Below, one piece after another: positions 12,453 to 25,870 of a stretch of DNA of 64,000 nt (positions within the stretch are counted from its first letter, which is position 1; the number at the start of each line of letters is the position of its first letter). Location: positions 1 to 64,000 of the forward strand of contig LLEY01000225.1 of assembly GCA_001414485.1 (NCBI GenBank), read 5' to 3'. The DNA is from Calycina herbarum (lineage: Eukaryota > Ascomycota > Leotiomycetes > Helotiales > Pezizellaceae). The notes beneath the pieces are model-generated. The model ran no database searches, was not told the DNA's origin, and saw nothing but the letters and a program-made list of their open reading frames with translations. The position numbers were made by a program, and so were the translations under genes.

Positions 12453-15400
12453 TTATTTAAAGCTTAACTCTTTTTACTCTTTATAAAGGATTATAATATC
12501 GACTAGATTCTACGCTTATAACGGCTAGAAGATCTTATACTCGTAATAGTATAATTACAACTCTCCTCCTCCGCCTATAATAGCCTCTCTTCCTATAAAC
12601 GAATCCCTCGAGCATCTCTACGTTTATAACAACTTATTTCCTTGAAAGATATACCTGTAATAGCCTATATAACCTTTTTTTATAACCTCTCCTTACCTTC
12701 TCCTCCTTCCTTTCCGATAATATAATAGCTAACACTCGAAGTAGTCGTAGTAGAAAAGAGAAGACACCTACTAGCTTGTCTTAAACCGAGTCTTAACAAC
12801 TAGATAACACCCCTAGAGTCGCCTCTCCCTTACCTGCCTCCACTGCGATAAGCGAGCCTACTATAGACGAAAACGTTCGTTTACAGGCTAAAATCCTCTC
12901 TTTATATACGTAACTCTACTAAACCCTGTTGCTTATAAACCACCTTAATAACCCTCTCCTAAGCCGCGAGTATATACAAGCCCTCTAAGAGGCTACTACC
13001 GACTTCTCCCGTTCTCGATTTAGTTCTAACAATTCTACTCGTAAGTTCTAAGATAGCGAGAAACTTAAGAACGGCATCTCCCTGTTATATAAGGCCTAGC
13101 AGATTATCCTAGCTAGTAAAATAAGAAAGAACCTCTTCGAGGACGAATAAGATAAACTTACCTTCGTCTTTATAGCTACTTCTAGCGTAGTATAAGAGCA
13201 CCTAGAACTATAGATAGATTTCGGTTCCTCTATCTTATTTATAGACGTTATAGATATACTTATATATTTAGATACCTTGTTCGTAGACAGTAACGAAGCT
13301 GTAGAGGTCTGTAAGGTCTTCTATAAACTCTTAATATAAGAGGACGAGACTTTTACTATGTTTAAAACAACCTTCTTAAGCCTTACAACTAAGGCTTATA
13401 TCCTATTAAGTGAGTAGTCTGAAGATTTATACTAGAAGCTTACGCTAGCTCTCTAAGTAAGTATCTCGCTAGTCTAAATCACCCTAGTAACCTTTAACTA
13501 GTTATATAACCGCTGTTACTCTGTCTATTAAGACGGGGTAACTATTAAGGAACGCCTTATAGCTCGCTATAACCGCCGCCTACCTATAAGAGGTTTCCTT
13601 ACCGGCTACGGATTAACTTACTAACTTCCGGCTCTACGTACTACTATTGGTTATCCGCTAACCTAAAGCCCGGTCTATTACTCTCTAGTTACAGACCGTA
13701 AGACTCCTTTGCCTACTCGTAAGAGTATAACTCCTGTCTAGGATATAGTAGACGTTATCTATTATAATTATAATAAACCTAGGTACTACGCTAGTAAATG
13801 CCCTCTTCCTTGAAAACCCTCTACAGCTATTAAGCTATTAGAAGACGCTGAAAACTCGCTTATAGACTTCTATAGACTATAAGTGTCTAGAGAAGAATCA
13901 GCTAACGAGGAACTTGTCTATAAGAACTTAGGAAAAGAATAGCTCTAAAGTAAGTCTTCTCTTTAAAGTAAAACAAACTTAGATCTTAACCTCTTAATCT
14001 AAGTCGTATAATAAGCGGAAAGGCTTTTATAACTATATATACTTTAATTAAGAATAGATATACTTTTAATACTACTAGACTTATTAATACTAGAGCGAAT
14101 AGATAGCTATTTATTAATACAGCTTTGGCTAACTAGTTAAGTTAATATTATAGACAGGCTACGGAAAAGCTGTTATATATAATATTAATTATAGGGTTTA
14201 ATAGACATAAAGGACTAGCGATTACTCGTGTTATTCGCTTAATACTAAGTATTAACAGACGATAGTTTACTAATACGCTCTTCCTAATTACTAATATTAG
14301 TAGATACGATATTATTATCGGCTGTTAATAGCTTATAGACGTAAACGTAAAGTTAGTAGTCTATAGCTATAAGATTAAGTAGCTAGAATCCCTTCCCCTA
14401 GTTCGTCGATTTAATTACTTAGTACCTATTACTAGGGAATCGATAACTATCTCTCTACTAGACCTCTAGGCTTAGGAGGATATAGAGAACCGCGACCTCT
14501 ACTAGAATACTATAGAGGAACCTATATTAATCTATTCGATACTGCCTCGAAGCTAGTACTAAACCCTGCTACTAGTTACTCTCGAGGAAATTCTAGACAA
14601 AAGCTTTTAGTAAGACCTTATCTCTACCTAGAATAGAATATAAGTCCTTATTCCTAACCGCTAACAACGTTGTCGATCCTCCTTAGGAAAACGTTTAGTT
14701 ATAGACTATAAAGCGGCTGTAAGCTCGCTTACGGACATCTATAAACCTATAAAAGACTTCGCTATTAATATCTATTATATTAGAGCTACCGCTTTTAAAC
14801 TTAACCTTTAAAAGCGCGATAACGAAGTCTTCTTTACCAGCTTATAAGAGATTAACTATACTCTTATAGATAGGTTATATATAGAACTCTCTTTAGTAGA
14901 TTATGTTTTAGACAAATAACTAGTAGAATAGAACGTTTACTAGGAATATACAGACTTTAAGGATGTCTTTTTAAAAAGAGCTTTAGATAAGCTTCCTCTG
15001 CTACGAAACTAAGTCGACTACTAGATCGAACTTATAGGTCTAAATACTCTATTATATAGCCTATTATATAGGATAACGACTAAGGAACTTCTAGCTATAA
15101 AGTAGTATATTCTTAATAACCTTAATAAAGGGTTTATTATTCCTAGCCACGTCTCTTTCGCCTCTCTAGTACTGTTTATAAAGAAGCCTGACAGAAGCTT
15201 ACAGCTCTATATCGACTACTAGAAACTTAACAACCTTACTCGTAAGAACTAGCACCCTCTTCTGTTAATCGACGAAACTCTTATATAAATCACTAGTACT
15301 AAAATCCTTATAAAGCTCGACATTTATTAAGCTTTTAACTATATATATATAGATCTAGAGTTAGAAGAACTTATAACTTTTTAGACCTATTATAGCACGT

Positions 15401-18027
15401 TTAAATATAAGGTGTTGCCTTTTAGCTTAACTAACGGTCCTACTATATATTAGAGGTATATAAATAGCGTTCTTATAGAATATCTCAATGACTTTTATAC
15501 GGCTTACCTTAATAACATTCTTATATACTCTAATAATAAGCTTGAACACGTTAAACACGTTTATAAGGTCTTAGAACAGCTTTATAAAGCTAGACTATAA
15601 GTAGATATTAAGAAGACAGAGTTCTATATTACTTATATAAAGTACCTTAGTTTTATTATCTCTATAGACGGAATCGAAGTCGACCTAGAGAAGATCTTAG
15701 TAATCGTTTCCTAGAAATATCCTAGTACTATTAAGAGTATCTAGTTCTTCCTAGGTTTTTATAACTTCTACTAACGTTTTATTCGAGATTATAGACGGAT
15801 TACTCGTCTATTAAACTATCTTATAGGTAAGGAAGTGCTATTTAAGTTCGACTTAGAATATAAGAAGACTTTTAATATATTAAAAGAAGCCTTAGTTACT
15901 ACCTCTCTCTTATACTACTTTATAGCCGATTTAGAGACTATAGTTAAGACTAACGCTTCTAACAGAGTAGTTACGACTATAATATTATAATATATATCTG
16001 AAACCGAACTGTAGAGACTTATAGACTACTTCTCGAAGACGATAAACCTTACTAAGCTAAACTACTAAATCTATAATAAGGAGATGTTAGCTATTATATA
16101 CTCTTTTAGACAATAGCGAGCGGATCTTACTTAGACTAGCTCCTAGATTAAGGTCTTTACCGATTATAAGGCTTTAGAGTACTTTATAACCTCTAAAACC
16201 TTAAACCAGTAGTAAGCGAGATAGACAGAGTTTCTATTAGAGTTTTATTTTATAATTACGTTTTAATCTAGTAAGTATAATAAGAAAACGGATACGCTAA
16301 TATACCGAGACTAAGACGTTAACCCGTAGAATAACCTAAAAGCGTCTATAAGATAATAAACCTTGCTTACGTCTGATTAGTTAGATCTACGTATTACTAC
16401 TCGATTAGAACCTCCTATAACGTTAGCCTCAGTTACCTTAGAACCCTCGCTTAACCTTGTTAACTAGTTACTTACTACTAACCGTAACTCTTTAGACTTA
16501 GAAGACGACTAAACGAAAGCTAACCGCGGGTACTAAAACTAGATAATAGAGAACAGCTTACTTCTTTAGTAAAAGAGACTCGTGGTTTCTAATCAAGGCA
16601 TCTTACGAACGAACCTAATCTATAAGGCTTATATACAAGTATCTACGGCTTACCTTAGACGGATAAAGACGGTAGCTATCCTCGCCTATAGATACTAGTA
16701 GAAAGGTTTACAAACGTCTATAGAAACCTATATTAGTAACTACGGAGACTGTCGACGTGCTACGGTTTCTTATAACTGTAAACCTAGGTTTTTATACCTG
16801 TTACTAGTTCTAGAATGTCCCTAGTAGTATATTACTATAGACTATAAGTCTTTCTCTACTAATAAATAAGGTTATAATACCTTATAAGTAGTTATAGATT
16901 ACCTAACTAAGTAATCGGTCTCGATCCTCTATCTAAGGATAGTTATAGCCTAAGATATAGCTCGAATATATATTATATAGATCTATCGAACCTATAACTA
17001 TCTATAAAGTATTGTTTTAGACTATAGACTATAGTTTGTTTCTTCTTTCTAGTCTAAATTCTATAGAATCCTTAGTATAAAGCTTAAGCTATCTACTACT
17101 TTCTACTTATAAACTAATAGATAAACCGAAATTATAAACTAATAGATTAATCAACGCCTATAGCCTTTTATTAGTTACTATTAGGATAACTAGAGCGAAC
17201 TTGTTCCTATTCTAGACTACGCTTAGCTTACACTTCTATACGAGAGTCTAGGTAGGCTCTCGCCTTTTAAAGTAATTAATAGATACGTAGCTACTATGTT
17301 CTTTAATTAGAACCGTCTAGATAGATCTATAATAGTCTACGAACAGCTTAACTAGACCGATGTAGAGGCACTTATATAGAGAATATACGACACTTAGACC
17401 GTAGTAAAGGAATTAGTTAGTAAAGTATAAGACTGCTATATAAGGTCTACGAACTAGGTTCGAAGAGCGGTAGACTTTGACGTAGACGACTTTGTTTAGG
17501 TATTAACTTGTAATTAGAAGACAGACTAGCTAAGCTATAAGCTAGATAGACAAAACGAGGGTCTGTTCTAGATTATAGCCTGCGAAGAATACTCTTTCTA
17601 GCTCGAACTGCTAGACTACTTCTGTATATACCTCGTATTCCACCCGTCACTACTCTATAAGGCTACTATAGATCTGTTACCTAGATAGGTAAACGAACTA
17701 CCTCTGCTAATATAGGTTATAGATTAGGAAGAGTAGGAAGTAGAAGAAGTCTTAGCTATAAAGACAGTTTGTAGAAAGCTCTAATATAGGGTTTAATAGT
17801 TAGGCTATAACCCTAATCTATAGTAGTATCCGGCCTCGAATTTTAAGTACTATCTATATAAATTACACGATTTTCACCTTACTAATCTAGCCCGCGCTAG
17901 TCTGCTAAGAGCTTTATAAAGCTAGATACGAGCGTAGGAAGACGGAATAGACGATTACGATTATCTAATAGACGATTCGGTTATAATATAAAGCTTACAG
18001 ATAAGCTTTTTCTAAAAGAGGGGGTAA

Positions 18028-18259
18028 TATTACAGCGCTGGTCTATAACACGTGATTCTCGGTCTTATATGTAACTGTCAGAGCCGCAACGCTTAGACGG
18101 ATTTATAACGAGATTAAAGGCTCTTTATAGTTAGTAGGAATACCCCTTTTTCGTAGAGTATATATTCCGTATTCCCTCGTTCTTAGAACTATAGCTTTAA
18201 ATTCTCGAATATATATATATATACTCTTATGCCTTTGCCTTTAGATATAGATCGTAACA
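18028..18259 (+). repeat. 3' LTR of the plus-strand gypsy element
   Basis: 232-bp mate of the 5' LTR. Its start is mutated from TG to TA and its end GTAACA is intact. It is followed by target duplication CTCCT. Confidence 0.92.
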
Positions 18260-18859
18260 CTCCTCTAGAACCGCTGGTATAGCGCTCTAGTTTAGCTGTT
18301 AACTCTTCTTATCGTGTAGTACTAGTCTGTCTATAGTAGCACCGGTGGTAGGAGGAGTTAGAGTAACTAGGTACGTAGGGTAAGACGTGTGCTTCCGATA
18401 ATATATATATAGGAGATATAATAGGAATCTCATAGTATAATTTCACTTTAGAGAAGAGCTTAAAAGGTTACTTACTAACTAAAATAGAAACGGGGAATAT
18501 AGAGTATAGAGAGTAATAGTACTATCAACGGTAGTAGTTTACTAGATATTATATAGATACTTATTTATATATATATATATAAAAGGCTACTGAGTTTTTT
18601 AATAAGAATAGTTATACTTATCTATTAACGAATATAAGAACGTATAAGGCTATATTACTATAGGGAAGTTAACTAGAGTTAATAAGCTCTAATATTAGTA
18701 AACAGTCCTTTAGAGTATTAATATATAACAGGAGAAGTAAAGTCGCTAACTCTTAGTAAAGACGCCTTTCTATATAGTACTATCTACTACTAAGATCTAC
18801 TAGTATCACTCTTATCTCCTAGAGCAGCGGTCTTCTAATGTCTATGTCTCTCGTTAGTT

Positions 18860-21800
18860 TAAATAGGATTTGGAACTGAACCTTATAAGGCTTTGAAGAG
18901 GTATTAGCGACTAAGGACAGTTTTACAGCTATGTATAACGTGACCCTCTATATTATACCTAGTATAGACGACTAACATAGAGCAGTTCTTTTACGTATAA
19001 CCTCGAGTAGAGCACCGAGTATAGATTATTTAAGGATAGTGCTCTTACTTATAACCTATTATATAGTATTTATAGTACTAAATATATATCAGATCCTAGC
19101 CAAAGTAAGAGCAATTCCTAGTTAAGTAGAGAGGGTTCTCTTATTTATAATTATTACTTATATAACGATTATATCGTTCAGTCTAGAGAAAGTACTCGTA
19201 GTCTCTAGCCGTGTAACCGAATATAGTATCGTAACTATCGTTCTTCTAGTATCGTCGGTACTTTAGTATAAATCTATAGCTATAATTAGTTAAAGTATAG
19301 CCGTCCTCTCCGTAGTTATAGCACTTTAGGTTCGGCGTAGTACTATAATCGATAACGTGTCTCTTATCTACTAGATCTATAAATAGAGCTATAATCTAGT
19401 AATTATTAGAAGTTTTTCTTAGCTGGTTGTAAATCTAGTAGGTAGTATAGATACTAAGTAGAGCACGAGCACGAGTTATAGCGACTAGCAAGGCCTGTAG
19501 CTCGTTAATAAAGGTTATATTCTTAGTAGTAATAAGAGAGAGCAGGACTATATTATACTCTATGCCTTAAGAACTAGCGACGGTTAGTATAGATAGGTTT
19601 ACAAAACAGACGTTAATTTAGAGGTAGTTAGTAAGTCGGCGTCGAATCTTAACTAGCTAGGCCTTATAGAACGATATAACTATAATCGTTCTTCCTATTA
19701 AGTATAGCTAATAGGATATAGTAATCAGGTCGTTGATAAGGAATTCGGCCTCGCAGCTGTTAAGACTAGAAGTGCCACCCTCCTCCTTTTAGGATCGCGA
19801 GTCCTAGATGTTATATACAAAGCGATTAGTTAGGATATTAGTACCTAAGGTTATTTAACATAAGATATACATCTAAGCTAGATTCTAAGTTTAATCTAGA
19901 CTTAGTAGAGCGGTCTTAACTTAGCTGTTATAGAAGGTATTTAAAAGCTAATCGAGGATCTTACTAATATATTAATACTATAACTTAAAAAGCTAGTACT
20001 TATATCTATTTCAGATAAGGCGCTTAAATATTAACAACTTTTGCTAGGATAACTAAGGGTTAAGGAAAGGGGTATTAGTGTTCTTATCTTATCTATAGAA
20101 TTGATAATAGAGGCTCTACTATATATAATCGACGGCTAATAATATAAGAGTCAGGCTAAAGCGGAGGGTAATAGATATACGTAACTTAGTAATACGAGCA
20201 GCCTTATCTAAGATAATAAGAACTAGTTTAAAGTTCTCTACTAGGTTAACCTTAGTTGTATAACTAATAGTATATATAATAATATTTATATACCGAATAA
20301 TAAAAGCTATTAAATCGTTTAACGTTAACTTAATATTAGTTTAGGTTTGAAAGTCGATGCTAGTAAAACTATTATAGCTATATTCGTAGAGTATATTATA
20401 TAAGAGAATCTATTGTTAATTAGTAGTCTCTTCTAAAAAGGCGTATATAGTATTAGCTAGGGATAAGTATACGAGAACACGTCGTAGGTCTCTATGCTCT
20501 CGTATAGCTTAGTAGACTTGGCCTAGGTTTGTAAGATAGGCTATAAGAGCGAACTAGGCGAGTATTTCATCGGTGGTCAAAGAATTAAAGCGTTGTATAT
20601 ATGTTAACGTCTGATTAGTAAAGAGAGGATAAATACTCTTCTTCTCCCTTAGAAGGGAATAGAGGCGAATCAACTACGTAGTAGAACTAGCTTTACTTAA
20701 GATTTAATATAAGTAAGATATAACTTTATTAACCGCCTTATTAGTCTCTATAGCGTAGAGGACTTAGCCTTTATTAGTAGAATAGGTTATAACCTTAGTA
20801 GTAATACTAGTATATAAGATAGTCTTACTAGATCTATATAGCCTATAAAGCAGGTATAGCTCTAGTATATCCTAAAGCGATTCGAGCACTCGTTTCTATA
20901 CCTTATTAAGACTAGTAGTAAATCGACTAGTTAGGTAATAGGTAAAATCGACGTAAGCTAAAAGGCTCTGATTAGGATTATAACAGAAGAGAGCATTAGT
21001 AATACAATCGTACTACGGTTGCGAGGAGCGCTATAGCTTATCTATATAATATACTATATTCTTAAGACCCTATTAGCTATAGACAACCTTAACTATAACA
21101 CCTAATTTATAACTATTCGTAATACGATCTATTAGAGTAGAGGCTATAGAAGGTAGGTATATATTAACTACAGTTAACTTAGTAGTAACGAATAGGCGGG
21201 GATTAAAGGCAACAGGTAAGTTAAGTTACTTACGTCGCTTAAGTACGATAGTTATATATCTAAGAGGTATGATTTTATAGGTCTTAATAATAGTAGCTAA
21301 CTAGGTATTATCTAAGTTATTCTCGAGGTTATCTTCGTTATTGAATATATTATATTTATCGTCGTTGTCTAATTCCTAGACTAGATTATAGGTACCCTGT
21401 TTATCTCGTTTACCTTGCTTATTAAGGGTTGTAGCCTATCCTCTTTCCTTTAACTAGTCTTTATTATTAAAGGTATTCTCCTCTTTATTATTTTATACTC
21501 TAGCTTCTATAGCTTACTTAGGCATAGCTAGTTTAAGATCTATAAAGACGATCTTAACTCTCTTACTAATACTTAGACGTATAATCTCTATAGAATCTAG
21601 AGAGATGAATCTAATATATATATAGGCCGAAGACTTAATCTTTTTATTATAATTACTACTATTAACTATACTAGAGGAACTAGGAACCTTAATAACTGTT
21701 ATCTCTAAAAGGGTAGCTATAAGCTCGGACTTAATTATCTCTTAGAACTTATTCTTATAGACTAATCTATAGATTATTAGGATTAAGAAATCTAGCTTAT

Positions 21801-22655
21801 TAACAAAGGTTATCTTAGTAAACTATTTAGTAATCTAAGGTTAATTAAATATTATTAAGATATTACCTTAAATAAATATATTAGTATACGGAGAGTTGAC
21901 TAACTAGTCGACGGCTAGGTTAGCCTGTCTCTTAGCCTCCTATCGTACGTAGAACTCGGCGTAGTTTTATAGGACTATATCCCCGCGCTCTTAAATAAGA
22001 AACTCTAAGACAGCAGGTCTAGATCATAGCCGATTAACGAGAGCCTAAGTATCAGTAGTTATAGTAGTTGTAGCTAGATATAGGACGTTGCTACTAACGA
22101 TAAAAGCTAAATAGTAATTAATAGACATATATACTAGTATATATAAGGCGTTGTTTATATCTAAGAAGCTATTACTCTTTTAGAAAGGAGTACCCTCGGG
22201 TTTAGTAGACTCGAAAGTCGTAGAATTAATCGAAGGTACAGGTAGCTAGACGAAGATACTATATATATTAAGGCTCTTAGGGTTTATAGTACGATTTTAT
22301 AGTCTCGGGTAAACAATATATAGGATAATAGACGATCGAAGGTTTTATAGAGTATAGAAAGAAACCGAACATTTAGAGACATCTAGATTAGTAGTTATAA
22401 GGTCTCTATAAGGTTGTTGATTATTAAGTTTAATAATAGTCTTATATATAGGAAACAACTCTTAGGTTAGAGCAGTTCTAATAATAACCTACTCTTATAT
22501 ATCCTTTTAGAGAAGGAGGTCGGTCTCTACTTTAGGATTAAGCTTATTCTTATCTTTAGGATTAGTAGTACCTGAAATAATTAGATCTAGTTCTAGTTCT
22601 AGGCTACTATCAAAGACGGGTGTTAAAGGAGGAGGACCTATACTAGAAGCCACTT
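18860..22655 (-). pseudogene. RIP-degraded superfamily 1 (UPF1/AAA_12-like) helicase with C-terminal zinc-knuckle array
   Basis: On minus the frame begins near 22650 (GPPPLTPVFDSSLELELD). It carries a Walker B-like LIILDKAARITK at 20188-20223. The SF1 C-terminal signature follows near 19460-19600: a QGIEYNIVLLSL stretch, then LLVAITRARARALL, matching the motif V/VI order of AAA_12 helicases. After it comes a Cys/His-type series in which TGY (Cys) has become TAY (Tyr): CYNYGEDGYTLTN at about 19280-19320, then several similar units with spaced C/Y residues down to about 18870. These fit repeated CCHC zinc knuckles. Stops are almost all TAG/TAA. Such helicases act on nucleic acids; whether this was a transposon gene or a subtelomeric host gene is not clear. 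It lies head to head with the SNF2 relic. Confidence 0.6.
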
Positions 22656-23549
22656 AGGCGTATAGATTTTATTAGTAAAGAGCGTTCTTAAATAAAGTTA
22701 ACTATAGTTAAGTTAGCTAGATAATTCTTAGAGAGTAGAATAGTAGGTTTATATAAGTAAGAATAAGAGAAGCGCGGCGAAAAAACGACGGGAATAATAC
22801 TAACCCTCGGTCTATAGTAGGAAGGGAGGCTAATTATATATAAGTTAACTATAGTTATTAATTATCTTAAAAAGGTAAGAGATAAGGATATAAAGGAGCG
22901 TAGTAAACGTGAGAAGGGAGACGTATAACGCGCTTAACTAGAGCGGCGAGAAGCGCGAAAGTGAGGTATAAGACTATTATACTTCTGTAATATTATAGGA
23001 CGCTAGAATTATATATAGATTTATAGAGAGATTATAGAAGAGTATAAGATAGGAATAACTTATAAATTAACGTAAGTAGTAGAGGTAGAGATAGAGGTTA
23101 AAGAAGGAAGAAAAAAAGTAAAAGATGAGATATAGAAAGAATATAAGACTAGTAATTTTAGTGCTAATATTTAGTATTAAAGCTAGTCCTAATCAGGTTA
23201 GGTAGTCTTTTTAGATTAGAAGTTTTTCTTAACTATAGTCAACTTTCTCTAAGGTATACTTAAGGTAGAATACTTAATAATTAAACTACTACTCTATTTA
23301 TAGTTTTAAGTTTAAGATAGAGTATAATATATTAATCTAAGATTTATATTTAAGAACCTACTTAAGAAAAATATTAGAGTAGTATTTAAATAATTAGTTA
23401 GTATTATTATATTAAGAAAATAGTATAAATATATTCTAAGCAAACGTGCTAGAATTAAAGTTATAGATTTAAGAGATAGGCTGTAGCGTAGTACTACGCT
23501 CGCGTATTAGGGTCTAGATCTCGTTACTCTACAGCTAATTAGAAAGAGA
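22656..23549. other. Spacer between two divergent helicase relics, with palindromic motifs
   Basis: No gene was recognised. Variants of a 20-bp palindrome (ancestral form AAGTTGACTATAGTCAACTT) occur near 22694, 22842 and 23230. It would have held the shared 5' regions of the two divergent helicase genes. Confidence 0.5.
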
Positions 23550-25870
23550 ATAAAGCGTGACGCCCCACCGTAGTAGGTCTTGATCCCTAGAAGCCTGTCC
23601 TGGGAAAAAAGACGTTTGAGCCTTGGTAAGTTACTAGCGCTTGGTAGATCCTGTATACGTGGAAGTTTAAGCTGGGAGTTCCGGTCTTAGGCGACGATAT
23701 CGGCCTAGGAAAGACTCTCGAAGCTCTAGCTGCTTTGAAATTAGGAATCTATATTATATAGAACTCTGTCGAAGGAGCTAGATACGACCTAGGATTGACT
23801 AGCCCCTATACCCTAACAGTAGTCTTATGCCTAGCCGTAGCCTTTAATATCTAGAACGAGGAGGTAGGTTCTCTTATAAAGGAGAGGCTGAAGTTATATA
23901 TTTGGTTTAGTAGTATATTAAAGAACTCTATCAAGAATCGCGGCGCTACTATTAGAAGTAGTATAGTAGCGTTAAAAGAGTTTAAGGATAAGTGGGATAC
24001 TACTAACCTAGATACTACTAGGGTTATTATCCTAAGTATACTCTAAACCTTTAAGAAGCGTTTCTTAATATCCTATAAAGTACCTAACTTAGAGTCTACT
24101 AGGACTAATCGAGATAATAAGAATAATAATAAGGATTATCCTCTGTCTAGGGAGGAAGATAAGCACGAACTTAATAGTAAGGAACTACGTTCGCTTATAA
24201 GCGACGTCGCTAGATAGTTTAATCTCTACTTCGTCGACGAGGTATATATGTTAAAAAATATATATACTTAGAACTACTAGTCTATCTAGCTTATAAAATT
24301 TAAGTCTATCTTACTAGTTATAGCGACTATTATAATCAACCGAACCTCTGATATAGTAGGTATTCTATAAATTATTATTTAGTACTTAAACCCTGCTCTT
24401 AAACTAAAATTACTAGAGAAGCCTTTGCTAGAAAAGGTCGACGGAGAGGTTAAAGACTTAGAGGATCTAGAAGAGGAAGACGAGGCAGAGTTGACGACCT
24501 TGAAAGACTACTAGAAGGAGTATAAGTAAGATAATAAGTTAACTCTAGTTAACTTAATCAACTAGCTAGAGGTTCTCTCCCTCCTCTAGTCTAAGGCGTT
24601 CTATACTACGATAGATCCTAATAAGCATAGCTACTCTGGCCTAGATCTTAGCGCCGTCGTTCTATATATTATCCTCGGCCTTGTTTAGCTTTAACGTATA
24701 AAGGGTTAGAAGATACTAGTCGGTAGTATAGAGGTTACTATTGCTAAGTCGGTCCTATAATACTACGTCTATATAATCGAGCTTTAGCAAAGTCTTTAGG
24801 AAGCTAAGTTATATACTACGCTCTATAAGAAGGAAATTCTACGGAAGCGGCTTCGTAAGAACAACGGATTGTCGTGGGCAACTAGCTAAGATATAGAGCT
24901 AGACCGTACTCTTAACTAGGCTACTGTCTACCTATAACTAGTAAACTGTAGGAGGTATAGTACTGAGAAGATAGGTAGATAGAACGAACTCGAGGATCAC
25001 GGCTATAACTACTAGTATCGGCTCTTAACTTCGGATAATACGATGCTTCTATACTACGACTATATTAGTACGGCGCTGTCGATATATATATATTCTGTTA
25101 AGCTTTAGGCCCTAATAAGTCGCGTTTATAATATCTGTTTAGATAAGGGCCTAAATCTACTAGTCTTTATTCTATATCCCTCGATCTAGTAGTTAGCTGA
25201 ACTTATTTCTATTGTCGTCGGAGTCTCTATTCTTATAATCTATGCTAAATATACTTAGAAAATACGTATAGATATAGTAGTAACCTTTAATAATCCTTAT
25301 ACTAAGGGCACTCTTCTTATTACAAGTGTTTAGTATATATCGACTTTAATAAACCTATAGTATAACTGTAGTAAGAGAGTCTTTATAAACTCTTTAGACA
25401 ACTACTAGTTGTTCTTATAAGTACTTAGCTGTCTTAACTGTCTAAGTTAGAAGAATAAGTAGAATTTCTACGTCTTTATATTCTAGGGAACCTATAATAG
25501 TACGCTTTAATCACTTATAGTAGAGAAGATATATAATTAGATCTTAGTAATAAGTAATATTAAGATCGCCTCTATAGAAATTAATACGTTTATAAAAGAT
25601 AAAGCGAAGGTTTAGATACTCCTAGATATTCCTAATATAGATCTAAACGCCGAAGCTAACGTAGAAAGAGAGGAAGATATAAAGGATACTAATATCCGCT
25701 TAAAGGCTATATCGAAGTTATATAAGAATAAGGTCGTCGAGTTCTATACGTGTATAAATAGCTATCGGGTTCTAAAGCATAGTATATAAGATCTCTTATA
25801 CCTGATATTAGTAACTAAGGCTAAGGAAGTAGTAGAGGTTAGAATCTATTATAAGTCGCTCTTAGAAGTT
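23550..25870 (+). pseudogene. RIP-degraded SNF2-family helicase
   Basis: The plus frame contains Walker A GDDIGLGKTLEALAALK at 23690-23740. In the same frame, 181 codons later, the DEAH-box equivalent reads VDEVYMLKN at 24233-24259 (His to Tyr by RIP). Downstream, LSAVVLYIILGLVQ and YHGYNY-like stretches precede a helicase C domain, with VVGVSILIIYAKY near 25215 and VVTFNNPYTKGTLLITSVQY near 25280. Stops are RIP-type. The N-terminal 150 bp (23560-23700) keep unusually many TG/CA dinucleotides. SNF2 ATPases move nucleosomes or translocate on DNA. Subtelomeric multicopy versions are common in fungi. The exact ends are uncertain. Confidence 0.72.

Larger units (their letters stand above)
12221..18259 (+). 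mobile_element. Ty3/gypsy LTR retrotransposon with chromodomain, RIP-inactivated, full length
   Basis: LTRs of 232 bp at 12221-12452 and 18028-18259 have inverted TGTTAC/GTAACA termini, still intact as a pair across the two LTRs. The 5-bp target duplication CTCCT occurs at 12216-12220 and 18260-18264. A polypurine tract (AAAAGAGGGGG, about 18014-18024) precedes the 3' LTR, giving plus orientation. The plus frame shows a Gag zinc knuckle near 13770, where Cys has become Tyr (YYNYNKPRYYASKC). Reverse transcriptase is at about 15490-15530 (YLNN for YxDD, then ILIYS). A connection/RNase H region with FTDYKALEYF follows near 16150, then integrase near 16700-17300. A chromodomain-like end follows, with YRV and the YNPNL/YPASNFKY stretch near 17790-17850. 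RIP stops occur throughout. Chromodomains in this position are known to direct integration to heterochromatin. Confidence 0.93.

Noticed and set aside
23462..23540. Possible tRNA-like sequence
   Set aside because: Short stems can be drawn but no cloverleaf with TPsiC and anticodon arms fits.
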